From an uncultured Succinivibrionaceae bacterium (lineage in GTDB: Bacteria > Pseudomonadota > Gammaproteobacteria > Enterobacterales > Succinivibrionaceae): 62,401 nucleotides of DNA. Position 1 is the first letter of the stretch. Each line of letters begins with the position of its first letter. Below the pieces are notes generated by a model that had not been told where the DNA came from, ran no database searches, and saw nothing but the letters and a program-made list of their open reading frames with translations. The stretch is taken from positions 1 through 62,401 of the forward strand of contig CALXOV010000014.1 in the NCBI GenBank assembly GCA_944390105.1, read 5' to 3'. Of the stretch, positions 53,167 through 62,119 are shown in pieces. The position numbers and the translations under genes are program-made.

Positions 53167-55125
53167 CTATTCGCGCGCCAGCGCTTCAATCGGATTTAAA
53201 CGCGATGCCGCACGCGCCGGCATAAAGCCGAACCCAATACCGATAAGAGATGAGGTGAATACCGCTGCTAGCACCGAGGCCCAAGAAAAGGACAGCACAA
53301 TAGAAGATGACAGCGTCTGCACGGCATGCCCGAGGGCAAAAGTTAAGATCACCCCCACAAAACCGCCGATCAGGCACACCATCACCGCTTCAATTAAAAA
53401 CTGCGCCAAAATATCGCTCTGCCGTGCCCCAACCGCCATGCGGATGCCGATTTCGCGCGTACGCTCAGTCACCGAGACCAGCATGATATTCATCACGCCA
53501 ATGCCGCCTACCACTAAGGAAATCACGGCAATGGCCGAAATCAGCAACGTAAAGGTCAAAGTTGCTGAGGATATTGACTTCATGATGGTATCAGAGGACT
53601 GAATGAAAAAGTCCTGTCGCCCATGCCGCGCGGTCAACAGTCGCACCAACGCACGTTCCGCTACCGCAGTGGAAAAGCCCTGCGCCACACGCACGACAAT
53701 TGATGACAAATAGTCCTGCTTAAAAAGGCGTGTCATCGCCGCCGTATAGGGCAGATACACATTCAGGCTATCTGGACGCACAAAAGGACTGTCCTTTTCC
53801 TCCAATACGCCGACGACAGCCAGCGGCACTGCATTGACTAAAATCGTCTTGCCAATTGGATCCGTGCGGCCGAATAAATTCTCCGCAGTATTGTGATCAA
53901 TCACGCAGATCTGTAAATTCTGCGTCACATCGCCTTGGGTAAACAGACGACCCTGACTTACTGTATAGCCATACACGCGGAACATTTCCGCCGAAACGCC
54001 TTGCGCAGTAGCGTTGTACTCTAAATTACCGCGGCGTAGTAGCACCGAAGCCTGTACGGAAGCTGACACCGAATCGGCAAACGGCTGGCCAGAAAGCGCA
54101 TGTAAATCACGCTCAGTCAACGTGCGCACCCGCCCCGAGCGCACATCTCCCATGCGCGCCCCTGGATAAATAGTGATGGTATTTGTGCCAAGTGAGGATA
54201 TATTGGCCATGATCTGCTCAGATGCTCCGCGAGCCAACGCCACCACGCTTACCACCGCCATGATGCCGATGATGATGCCAAGCATGGTAAGCAGCGTACG
54301 CATACGATTGGCCAGCATGGCGCGCCATGCCATGATGAAGGCTTCTTTAAACCGATCGTAAAACGCGCTGAAGCTTTTAGCCCAGATGTTTTTAACAATA
54401 CTACCGCTCCCCCCGGCCGCCGGCGGAGCATCCACTAAATCGGCATTGAGCGCATCGCTTTTAATACTTCCGTCTTCAATGGTGATGATACGTTTAGCGC
54501 AGGCGGCAATTTTAGGATCATGGGTAACCAAGATGATAGTATGCCCCTGCGCATTGAGCTTACTTAAAATCTTCATCACTTCAGCGCCGCTTTTAGTATC
54601 CAGCGCTCCAGTAGGCTCATCAGCCAAAATGATCTGTCCGCCGTTCATTAAAGCGCGAGCTATTGATACCCGCTGCTGCTGACCGCCAGACAGCTGCGAT
54701 GGCTTATAGTCAAGCCGCTGGCCAAGACCTAGCTGCGCTAATATCTGTTCAGAGCGCAAACTGCGCTTACCAGGGCGCACCCCAGCATAAATTGCCGGCA
54801 CTTCAACATTTTCCTGCGCACTTAAATGCCCCAGCAGGTGATAGCGCTGAAAAATAAAACCGAAAAAATCGCGGCGTAGCTCCGCTAAATCATCGGGCAA
54901 CAGCTTAGCTGTATCAGTACCGTTGACGCGATAACTGCCGGAAGTCGGAGTATCCAAACAGCCGATGATATTCATCAAGGTCGATTTGCCTGAGCCTGAA
55001 GGACCGATGATGGCCACCATTTCACCAGGATAAATCTGCAAAGAAATACCATGCAAGACTTCAAGTTCTCCGCCCCCCTGCTGATAGGAGCGGCGCACAT
55101 TATTCAGTTCAATTAAAGGCTGCAT
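53167..55125 (-). CDS. macB: MacB-type ABC exporter (ATPase-permease fusion)
   Basis: A 652-residue protein. The N-terminal ATPase (about 1-230) has GPSGSGKST, LSGGQQQRVSIARAL and ILADEPTGALD. One membrane helix (about 275-300) is followed by a large periplasmic domain (about 305-520) and three helices at the C-terminus (SAIAVISLVVGGIGVMNIMLVSVTERTREIGIRMAVGA typical of MacB/FtsX). It drives transport from the periplasm with MacA and an outer-membrane factor; known cargos include macrolides, toxins, lipopeptides and heme precursors. It starts 11 bases after macA. Confidence 0.95.
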   Translation of the reverse strand: MQPLIELNNVRRSYQQGGGELEVLHGISLQIYPGEMVAIIGPSGSGKSTLMNIIGCLDTPTSGSYRVNGTDTAKLLPDDLAELRRDFFGFIFQRYHLLGHLSAQENVEVPAIYAGVRPGKRSLRSEQILAQLGLGQRLDYKPSQLSGGQQQRVSIARALMNGGQIILADEPTGALDTKSGAEVMKILSKLNAQGHTIILVTHDPKIAACAKRIITIEDGSIKSDALNADLVDAPPAAGGSGSIVKNIWAKSFSAFYDRFKEAFIMAWRAMLANRMRTLLTMLGIIIGIMAVVSVVALARGASEQIMANISSLGTNTITIYPGARMGDVRSGRVRTLTERDLHALSGQPFADSVSASVQASVLLRRGNLEYNATAQGVSAEMFRVYGYTVSQGRLFTQGDVTQNLQICVIDHNTAENLFGRTDPIGKTILVNAVPLAVVGVLEEKDSPFVRPDSLNVYLPYTAAMTRLFKQDYLSSIVVRVAQGFSTAVAERALVRLLTARHGRQDFFIQSSDTIMKSISSATLTFTLLISAIAVISLVVGGIGVMNIMLVSVTERTREIGIRMAVGARQSDILAQFLIEAVMVCLIGGFVGVILTFALGHAVQTLSSSIVLSFSWASVLAAVFTSSLIGIGFGFMPARAASRLNPIEALARE

Positions 55126-55136
55126 GCAAGCCTCCT

Positions 55137-56336
55137 TTAGCGCATCGGGCCACGCGGGCCGCGATCCTGCGCCAGGGCCTCCGCTTCGGCAGTTGCTACA
55201 TCATCACCGATAACCACAAAATCATCTAAATTAAGGCCGGATACCACCTCAATATACTGCTCATCGCGAATGCCTAATGCCAACATCTGCTCATGCACGC
55301 TGCCATCTGCGGCCAGCACGTAGACGCTGCCGTTTCCCTGATAATCATCGCTACGCAGCGCCGTCAGCGGAATCGCCAGCACTCCATCTTTCTTAGCAAT
55401 CGTAATCGTCACATTAGCCGTCATGTCGATGCGGAGCAGCCCATCGGGGTTGTATACGTCCAAAAGTGCGTTGTAGTACACCGCTTCGGTAGTCGAAGCG
55501 GATGAAGAAGAGCTTTGGCTGGTGCTGTCCTCTGCACTCGATGGCGCCGGGTCGATGCTGACCAAGGATGCATCAAATTGCTGGTTCTGTAGGCCTAAAA
55601 TGGTAAAGGTCGCTGGCATACCAGGATGTACGCGCACCACGTCAGCCTCCGAGATCTCGGTTTCTACCGTCATCACGTCTAATTTAGCCAGCTTTAAAAT
55701 GGTCGGAGTAGTCTGATTGGCGTTCACCGTCTGCCCTTCTTCCACCGGAATGGCATACACCGTACCGTCCATCGGCGCGCGAATCTGCGTATAGCCTAAA
55801 TTCGTCTGCGCATCATCTACCGCAATAATCGCCTGCTGATACTGCGCATCAAGCGCCGCTAAATCAGCTTGCGACACCTGCAAATTAGCCCGCGCCAGCT
55901 CCAACTCCTGCGCCGAGGTAGCATCGCTACGCTTTAAAGTCTGCTGACGCTGATATTCAAGCTGATTTTTAATAAGCTCCGCTTTTTTTGCCCCGATCTG
56001 CGCTTCAATCAGCTTTTCTTGCGCCTGTGCACTGCGCAGATTGTTTTCTTGAATCTGCGGATCAATTTCACACAGCAGCTGTCCCGTGGTTACCTTATCG
56101 CCCTTGCTGACATACAGCTTTTTAATCTGACCTGACACCTGAGCACCCACATCCACTTCAACCTTACCGGCCAAAGTGCCTGTGGCAAAAACTTGATTTT
56201 TAATTTCACGCAGCTGCGGACTTACCGTCATGTAGGCCGGCGTATCAGAACTACAGGCGTAAAACCATACGCCGGTACTCAGCAGGGCGACCGCTGCCGC
56301 AGTGCTTAATATTTTTACTCGTCGGCTCGTACTCAT
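55137..56336 (-). CDS. macA: MacA-type periplasmic adaptor
   Basis: A 399-residue membrane-fusion protein. It has an N-terminal membrane anchor (ILSTAAAVALLSTGVWFYACSS; the Cys could be a lipidation site), lipoyl halves (VGAQVSGQIKKLYVSKGDKVTTGQLLCEID and DGTVYAIPVEEGQTVNA) around a coiled coil, then beta-barrel and MP domains. A Ser-rich insert (about 287-305) is unusual. ATG 56336 with GGAGG upstream is chosen over an earlier in-frame ATG at 56378. First gene of the efflux operon, divergent from rlmI. Confidence 0.92.
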   Translation of the reverse strand: MSTSRRVKILSTAAAVALLSTGVWFYACSSDTPAYMTVSPQLREIKNQVFATGTLAGKVEVDVGAQVSGQIKKLYVSKGDKVTTGQLLCEIDPQIQENNLRSAQAQEKLIEAQIGAKKAELIKNQLEYQRQQTLKRSDATSAQELELARANLQVSQADLAALDAQYQQAIIAVDDAQTNLGYTQIRAPMDGTVYAIPVEEGQTVNANQTTPTILKLAKLDVMTVETEISEADVVRVHPGMPATFTILGLQNQQFDASLVSIDPAPSSAEDSTSQSSSSSASTTEAVYYNALLDVYNPDGLLRIDMTANVTITIAKKDGVLAIPLTALRSDDYQGNGSVYVLAADGSVHEQMLALGIRDEQYIEVVSGLNLDDFVVIGDDVATAEAEALAQDRGPRGPMR

Positions 56337-56519
56337 TCTTGCCTCCTCTGCGCTGCCTACTTGTAGCTTACGCGTCAAAGCTTAAGTATGGTTTTACTAT
56401 ATCTTCATTCTGCGTTATTGCAAATTAGCCCAAGCTTAGGCAGGCGGCAAGCTGTGCTGAAAAATTGTGCAAAACAGGCTAAAATCGGCTACAAACTTTT
56501 TCATGAAGAAATCATTACC

Positions 56520-57713
56520 ATGCATGCATATCCCGTTATTACCTTAAACCCCGGCCGCGAAAAATCGGTGCTGCGCCATCATCCGTGGATTTTCTCGCAC
56601 GCCATTACATCTGACCCCAAGTTACCAGGCGGCACCTCGGTTCGCGTTGAAAGTGCTGAGCACAAGTTTTTAGGCTATGGCATCTACAGCCCCCAATCGC
56701 AAATTAAAGTGCGCTTGCTTTCCTTTAATGAAGATGTTCCTATTAATGCGGCATTAATTGATGCCCGCGTGCAACACGCCTGCGCGGTACGCGAGGTACT
56801 GCGCGCGCGCGGCAATGACGGCGTTCGTTTAATTGCCGCAGAAGGCGATCTGCTGCCGGGCGTGATTGTCGATCTTTACAATGATTATTTAGTCATAGCC
56901 TTAAGTTCATGGGCGGGCGAGGCAATTTATCCGGACTTATTAAACGCCCTGCGCCGGCTTTTTCCTAAGAGCCATATTTACGAGCGCTCAGACAGTAAAG
57001 CGCGTCTTAAAGAAGGCCTGCCTGCCCGCTGCGGCGTAGTGCACGGCCAAGAACCTAATGACCTTATCATGGTCAAAGAGAATGACCTTATTTATCTGCC
57101 AATTGACATTAAGCATGGGCATAAGACCGGCGGTTATCTTGATCAGCGCGCCAGCCGTCTGCAGGCGATGAGCTGCTGCCGTAACGCACGAGTACTCAAT
57201 TGTTTCTGCTACACCGGAGGATTTGGACTGTATGCACTTAAAGGGCACGCCGCTCTGGTGGAAAACGTCGATGTATCCGCACTCGCCCTAGCGCATGCCA
57301 AGACCGGCACCGCTTTCAATCATTTAGACCCAGGACATTGCCGCTTTATAAAGCAAGATGTGTTTGCCTATCTGCGCACGCAGCAAGAGTCCGGAGAAAA
57401 ATACGATGTGGTGATCTTAGACCCGCCTAAATTTGCCGAAAGTGCCGCAGCCTTGAAAAAAGCCTGCCGCGGCTATCAGGATATCAACCGCTTAGGCCTA
57501 TCTCTGCTGCGTCCGGGCGGCTTTTTGCTGACCTTTTCCTGCTCCGGGCTGATGACGCCTGAGCTATTTCAAAAAATCTGCGCTGATGCAGCGCTGGAGG
57601 CAGGAGTTGACGTGCAGTTGTGCGGAACTTTCCGTCAAGATGAAGATCATCGCGTGGCTCTACCTTGCCCCGAAAGCTTCTACTTAAAGGGCCTCAAACT
57701 GCAGCGCATCTAA
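56520..57713 (+). CDS. rlmI: 23S rRNA m5C1962 methyltransferase RlmI
   Basis: A 397-residue SAM-dependent methylase, same length as E. coli RlmI (396). An N-terminal PUA domain (LNPGREKSVLRHHPWIFSHAI...GTSVRVES) is followed by DIKHGHKTGGYLDQRASR, VLNCFCYTGGFGLYAL (SAM motif I), DVVILDPPKFAESAAAL (motif IV) and LTFSCSGLM (catalytic Cys). ATG 56520 fits the family start; the 44 codons upstream in frame are discarded. It is followed by the metallo-hydrolase gene after ten bases. Confidence 0.94.
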   Translation: MHAYPVITLNPGREKSVLRHHPWIFSHAITSDPKLPGGTSVRVESAEHKFLGYGIYSPQSQIKVRLLSFNEDVPINAALIDARVQHACAVREVLRARGNDGVRLIAAEGDLLPGVIVDLYNDYLVIALSSWAGEAIYPDLLNALRRLFPKSHIYERSDSKARLKEGLPARCGVVHGQEPNDLIMVKENDLIYLPIDIKHGHKTGGYLDQRASRLQAMSCCRNARVLNCFCYTGGFGLYALKGHAALVENVDVSALALAHAKTGTAFNHLDPGHCRFIKQDVFAYLRTQQESGEKYDVVILDPPKFAESAAALKKACRGYQDINRLGLSLLRPGGFLLTFSCSGLMTPELFQKICADAALEAGVDVQLCGTFRQDEDHRVALPCPESFYLKGLKLQRI

Positions 57714-57723
57714 GGAAAACCTT

Positions 57724-58365
57724 ATGCTGACGATTACTACTATCCCCACCACAGCCTTCGCGCAGAATACGCGCATTCTGGCTGACCTTAATGCCAAGTC
57801 CGCGCTGATCTGCGACCCCGGAGCAGATATTCCGGACTTTGATGAATATTTACAGGCGCATGCGCTGACGCTTAAGGCCATTATCTTGACCCATGGACAT
57901 TTAGATCATGTCGGCGGCAGCTCAAGCCTCGCGGCGCGGCATCAGGTACCGATCATCGGTCCTGCGAGCGGGGATCAACAACTACTAGAGAGGCTTGACC
58001 TGCAGGCGCAAGCTTTTGGACTACCCAAAGCTCCGCCTTTTAGCCCGCAATGGGTCACGCCTGGGCAAGTCCTTGAGCTGCTGCCTGGCACGCAGTTTCA
58101 GGTGATTGCCGCTCCCGGCCATACCCCAGGCGGCATCTGTTGGTATATTCCCAGTGCGCAGCTGCTACTGTGCGGCGATACTTTATTTGCAGGTTCGGTG
58201 GGACGCACTGATTTTCCCGGCGGCAGCTTTGCCGATCTAGAAGCAACCATTCGCCAGCGCCTGTACCGGTTGCCTGAGGCCACACGCTTGCTGTGCGGTC
58301 ACGGGCCTGACAGCACGATTGGGCAGGAGAAGCGCTACAATGCCTTTGTGCGAGCAGAGGATTAA
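57724..58365 (+). CDS. Metallo-beta-lactamase-fold hydrolase (YcbL/glyoxalase II type)
   Basis: A 213-residue enzyme with the binuclear metal signature THGHLDHVGG, then GHTPGGICWYI, LCGDTLFAGSVGRTDFPGG and LCGHGPDSTIGQEKRYN. This is the short glyoxalase II-like family (E. coli YcbL, now GloC) that hydrolyses S-lactoylglutathione. It is probably co-transcribed with rlmI and ends four bases into the convergent response-regulator gene. Confidence 0.9.
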   Translation: MLTITTIPTTAFAQNTRILADLNAKSALICDPGADIPDFDEYLQAHALTLKAIILTHGHLDHVGGSSSLAARHQVPIIGPASGDQQLLERLDLQAQAFGLPKAPPFSPQWVTPGQVLELLPGTQFQVIAAPGHTPGGICWYIPSAQLLLCGDTLFAGSVGRTDFPGGSFADLEATIRQRLYRLPEATRLLCGHGPDSTIGQEKRYNAFVRAED

Positions 58366-59804
58366 CCCGGGATAATCATTCCCTCATCGCGCATCTTAGC
58401 AATCTTATAGCGCAGGGTGCGCGGACTAATACCTAATTTCTGCGCAACCTGCTGACGATTACCGCGGCATTCAATCAGCGCATCTAAAATTATTTGATAT
58501 TCCTGCAATTTAAGCTCACCGCCTAAATTCTGCGGGATTTTCTGGGCGCGCAACAGATCATCGTTCAGCTCGCCATCTGCCGCAAGCTCTGAAGCTTCCG
58601 CCGAGGCGCTCTCCTGCTGTTGCACAAGGTCAGGCGCCGGGCCTAAATCCGCCAGCGCCGCTGCCATACAGTCAGCGCTTTCATCTAAAATTAAACACGC
58701 CTCATCTACCGCACCGTCTCCGGCCAAAATTAAGGCGCGCTGCATGACGTTATCAAGCTCACGCACATTGCCCGGCCAGCTGTAATCCACAAGACGTGCC
58801 TGCGCGGCGGGTGTTAGCTCAGGAATGGCCTGCTGCGCATCTTTGGCATGCTTTTCTAAAAAGAATTTAGCCAAAGGCAGGATATCGCGCGGCCTATCTT
58901 TAAGAGCGCGCCATTTTAGCGGAAAAACATTAAGCCTATAGTAAAGGTCTTCGCGAAATTTATGCTCAGCCACCGCCTGCTTTAAATCACGATTTGAGGT
59001 TGCAATCACCCTCACATCCAGACTGATGGTTTTACGGGAGCCCAGACGTTCCACTTCCTTTTCCTGCAGTACGCGTAACAATTTGGCCTGCAGAGCTAAA
59101 TCCATTTCGGTGATCTCATCGAGTAGTATGGTACCGCCCTGAGCCTGCTCAAATTTTCCCGGACAGGCTTGTACGGCTCCAGTAAAGGCACCTTTTTCAT
59201 AGCCAAATAACGTAGACTCAAGCATGGTATCCGGGATAGCAGCACAGTTAATTGCCACAAATGGTCCTGTAGCACGATTGGAATTATCGTGCACGTAGCG
59301 CGATAAAATCTCTTTACCCGATCCCGAAGGTCCTGTAATCATCACCGACACATCGCTTTTGGCGACCTTTTTGGCCAGCTGCAACAGCTCACCGGTTGAC
59401 GGGTCTGCCCACACCGGTTCTTTTTTGGTGATCTGATTGACCGGCACATAGCGTGAAACTTGATTGAGCAACACTTCAGGGGCAAATGGCTTGGCTAAAT
59501 AATCAATGGCGCCTTGACGCATCGCGCGTACTGCACCGTCAATATAGGCATAAGCGGTCATCAGCAGCACCGGCATCCCGGGATACTTTTCATTAATTGC
59601 AGTCAGCAGCGCATGCCCATCCATCGCGCCCATCTGCACATCAGAAATGACCAGATCCACACGGCGCTTAACAAGAATCGACAGCGCTTCTTCGGCACTT
59701 CCGGCCTCCAAACAGCTGTAACCGGTGAGCATTAGGGTATCAACGATTGCTTCCCGCAGCTGCGCATCATCATCCACAATTAATATTTGACTGCTCTTAC
59801 TCAT
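58362..59804 (-). CDS. flrC: FlrC/FleR-like sigma-54-dependent response regulator
   Basis: A 480-residue activator. It has a receiver domain (about 1-120; phospho-acceptor Asp in DLVISDVQMGAMDG, TAYAYIDGAVRAMRQGAIDYLAKPF), an AAA+ domain (GPSGSGKE, FGYEKGAFTGA with the sigma-54 loop, VIATSNRDLK) and a C-terminal Fis-type HTH (RQQVAQKLGISPRTLRYKI). AKSDVSVMITGPSGSGKE and QACPGKFEQAQGGT match the FlrC/FleR flagellar group particularly well. FlrC drives late flagellar genes from GG-N10-GC promoters, and two such promoters occur in this window (fliD, motY). No partner kinase FlrB is adjacent. Confidence 0.85.
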   Translation of the reverse strand: MSKSSQILIVDDDAQLREAIVDTLMLTGYSCLEAGSAEEALSILVKRRVDLVISDVQMGAMDGHALLTAINEKYPGMPVLLMTAYAYIDGAVRAMRQGAIDYLAKPFAPEVLLNQVSRYVPVNQITKKEPVWADPSTGELLQLAKKVAKSDVSVMITGPSGSGKEILSRYVHDNSNRATGPFVAINCAAIPDTMLESTLFGYEKGAFTGAVQACPGKFEQAQGGTILLDEITEMDLALQAKLLRVLQEKEVERLGSRKTISLDVRVIATSNRDLKQAVAEHKFREDLYYRLNVFPLKWRALKDRPRDILPLAKFFLEKHAKDAQQAIPELTPAAQARLVDYSWPGNVRELDNVMQRALILAGDGAVDEACLILDESADCMAAALADLGPAPDLVQQQESASAEASELAADGELNDDLLRAQKIPQNLGGELKLQEYQIILDALIECRGNRQQVAQKLGISPRTLRYKIAKMRDEGMIIPG

Positions 59805-59921
59805 ATTTAGGCCTAATCTCAATGTTATGCCCTGATTTTAGCTAAAATTACTCGCAAGCGCACCCCTGCTGCGTCAGAGCATGCAGTAGCGCTTCCCTTT
59901 TTAGTCTTTGCAGGAGTAAGC

Positions 59922-60818
59922 ATGTCTGAGGATTTTCGCCTGCGCGTATTTGCCGCCGCCGCCCATACCTTAAGCTTTAAGCAGGCCGCTCAGGAGCTGT
60001 GCATAACCCAACCTGCAGTCAGCAAACATATCCGTGCGCTTGAAGAACATTATCATGTGCGCTTATTTGAGCGCCTTGGCAGCCGTTTAAGCTTGACCAC
60101 CGCCGGGCAGGTAATGCTAGAACATGTGCAGCAACTGCTGTCTGACTATGCGACATTGTCCTACGCGATGCATTTATTCAATCATGAAACAGCCGGAACA
60201 TTGCGTCTGGGAGCTAGCACCACGATTGCGCAGTACCTGCTGCCGGCTTTACTGGCAGCTTTCAGCCAAACCTATCCAGAAATTGAGTTGTCATTAATTA
60301 ACGGCAACAGCCGCAGTATTGAGCAAGCACTATACTGTCATGAAATTGAATTAGGTTTGGTTGAAGGCATCTATCAAAGCCCCGGTCTTAATTATCAAAG
60401 GCTGATGGACGATGAACTGTGTCTGCTTGCTCCGCCGCGCCTGCAGCTGGCTGCAGCCATCAGTATAAATGAACTCAAGCGTCTGCCCTTAGTACTGCGC
60501 GAGCACGGCTCTGGCACCTTAGATGTCATCATCAATGCGCTGCAAAGGCACAGCATTAAGCTATCTGAGCTCAACATTAAGCTGCATTTAGGCTCCTCGG
60601 AGGGAATTAAACTCTTTTTACAGCATTGCGACTGTGCTGCGATTATCTCGCGCCTTGCGGCGGCGGCTGAATTGCAACGCGGTGAGCTTAATGAAATTAA
60701 AATACCGGAGCTTAACCTCAAACGCCGCTTTCATTTAGTTCTCTCTCCAGGCCCGATTTCTCCGCTGCTGCAGCGTTTTATTGATTACATCCATTCGCGC
60801 TGCGCTGACTTATCATAA
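59922..60818 (+). CDS. LysR-family regulator (YeiE-like)
   Basis: A 298-residue LysR protein. The N-terminal HTH is VFAAAAHTLSFKQAAQELCITQPAVSKHIRALEEHYHVRLFERLGSRLSLTTAG. The C-terminal effector domain (about 90-295) is periplasmic-binding-protein-like. It sits 100 bases ahead of the yeiH-like gene on the same strand, as yeiE does near yeiH in enterics. It probably controls that exporter in response to an anion such as sulfite. GGAG precedes the ATG. Confidence 0.88.
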   Translation: MSEDFRLRVFAAAAHTLSFKQAAQELCITQPAVSKHIRALEEHYHVRLFERLGSRLSLTTAGQVMLEHVQQLLSDYATLSYAMHLFNHETAGTLRLGASTTIAQYLLPALLAAFSQTYPEIELSLINGNSRSIEQALYCHEIELGLVEGIYQSPGLNYQRLMDDELCLLAPPRLQLAAAISINELKRLPLVLREHGSGTLDVIINALQRHSIKLSELNIKLHLGSSEGIKLFLQHCDCAAIISRLAAAAELQRGELNEIKIPELNLKRRFHLVLSPGPISPLLQRFIDYIHSRCADLS

Positions 60819-60918
60819 CTTTTAGTTATCGGCCCCAACTTTAAATCACTTTGCAAAAGCTTGCTCTCCTCGTATCCTGCACCTGTTATATTTCAGTCTT
60901 AAATGCAACAGGTGGCAT

Positions 60919-61992
60919 ATGTTCAATAAGGAAAATCGCGCCGATACCCTGCATGGGCTACTTTTGATGGCGCTCTTTACCTGCGCAGCTTTCTATATTG
61001 CCGGGATCCCATGGGTTCAAAGTCTATCCTTAAGCCCGCTTATCGTCGGCATTCTACTTGGTATGGTATACGCCAATACCCTGCGCCGCAAACTGCCGGA
61101 AAACTGGTCGCCGGCCTTAAAATTCTGTACTAAGCAGATCTTGCGCACCGGCATCGTGCTCTACGGTTTTCGCTTAACCTTAACTCAGGTACAGGCAGTA
61201 GGACTGGCCGCTGTAACTGTTGATCTCATCATTGTGGGCGGCACTTTAATCTTAGGCGTACTGTGCGGACGCTTGCTTAAGCTTGACAGCGATACGGCAC
61301 TGATGACCGCAACTGGTAGCTCAATTTGCGGCGCCGCTGCGGTATTAGGTGCCGAGCCGGTAGTACGCTGCGCCCCGCATAAGACAGCCATTGCGGTCTC
61401 CACCGTGGTCATCTTCGGCACCATCTCAATGTTTCTTTATCCGATTTTATATCGCGCCGGCATCTTAGATGGACTTTCCGATCAGCAGGTAGCCATCTAT
61501 ACCGGTGCTACATTGCATGAAGTGGCCCATGTAGCGGGCGCAGGTAACGCGATGGATCCTACCGATGTCTTAGGCATCGCCGGTACCGCCACCATCACCA
61601 AAATGATCCGCGTAATGATGTTAGCCCCGGTCTTAGTGGTCTTAAGCTTCATTCTCCTGCAGGTGCGCAATACCGCCGCAGCAGACTCGCGTAAGAAGAA
61701 TAAAATCACTATCCCGTGGTTTGCCTTCGGCTTCATTGCAGTAATTGCCATCAACACCCTGCTGCAAAGTCTGTGCGGTGCCGCTACTGTCAAGGACATT
61801 CCGTTAAACGGGATGATTGAGTACGTCGATACCTTTCTCTTGACCATGGCTATGACAGCCTTAGGCGCTGACACTTCCATTGATAAATTTAAAGCCGCTG
61901 GCGCCAAGCCCTTTATCTTGGCCTTTATGCTCTTTATCTGGCTGGTATTAGGCGGCTATGCATTGACTTATTTCCTTGTTCCGTTGTTTTAA
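60919..61992 (+). CDS. yeiH: YeiH-family putative anion (sulfate/sulfite) exporter
   Basis: A 357-residue inner-membrane protein of the conserved UPF0324/YeiH family with about ten helices. Conserved stretches: PLIVGILLGMVYANTLR, GIVLYGFRLTLTQV, TGSSICGAAAVLGAEPVV and YTGATLHEVAHVAGAGNAM. Its transport substrate is not settled; links to sulfite and to YeiE are reported for relatives. It is controlled by the adjacent LysR gene by inference. Confidence 0.9.
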   Translation: MFNKENRADTLHGLLLMALFTCAAFYIAGIPWVQSLSLSPLIVGILLGMVYANTLRRKLPENWSPALKFCTKQILRTGIVLYGFRLTLTQVQAVGLAAVTVDLIIVGGTLILGVLCGRLLKLDSDTALMTATGSSICGAAAVLGAEPVVRCAPHKTAIAVSTVVIFGTISMFLYPILYRAGILDGLSDQQVAIYTGATLHEVAHVAGAGNAMDPTDVLGIAGTATITKMIRVMMLAPVLVVLSFILLQVRNTAAADSRKKNKITIPWFAFGFIAVIAINTLLQSLCGAATVKDIPLNGMIEYVDTFLLTMAMTALGADTSIDKFKAAGAKPFILAFMLFIWLVLGGYALTYFLVPLF

Positions 61993-62009
61993 CTAATGGC
62001 GCGAAATGG

Positions 62010-62115
62010 GGGTGACTAATAAGTCAAATATTAAGGATTTCATAAAATTAACAATTTGAAATATAATCAAATTGATTTTATGTTTCCTAATAGAAAGCCC
62101 CCCTATTGGTCACCC
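62010..62115. repeat. 106-base AT-rich palindromic element (MITE-like)
   Basis: Ends GGGTGACTAATA (62010-62021) and TATTGGTCACCC (62104-62115) form a 12-base inverted repeat with one mismatch. Inside, AGGATTTCATAAAAT and ATTTTATGTTTCCT pair, as do CAATTTG and CAAATTG around AAATATAAT, so nearly the whole segment folds into one long hairpin. It ends four bases before the tnpB element begins. Confidence 0.7.
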
Positions 62116-62119
62116 TCAT

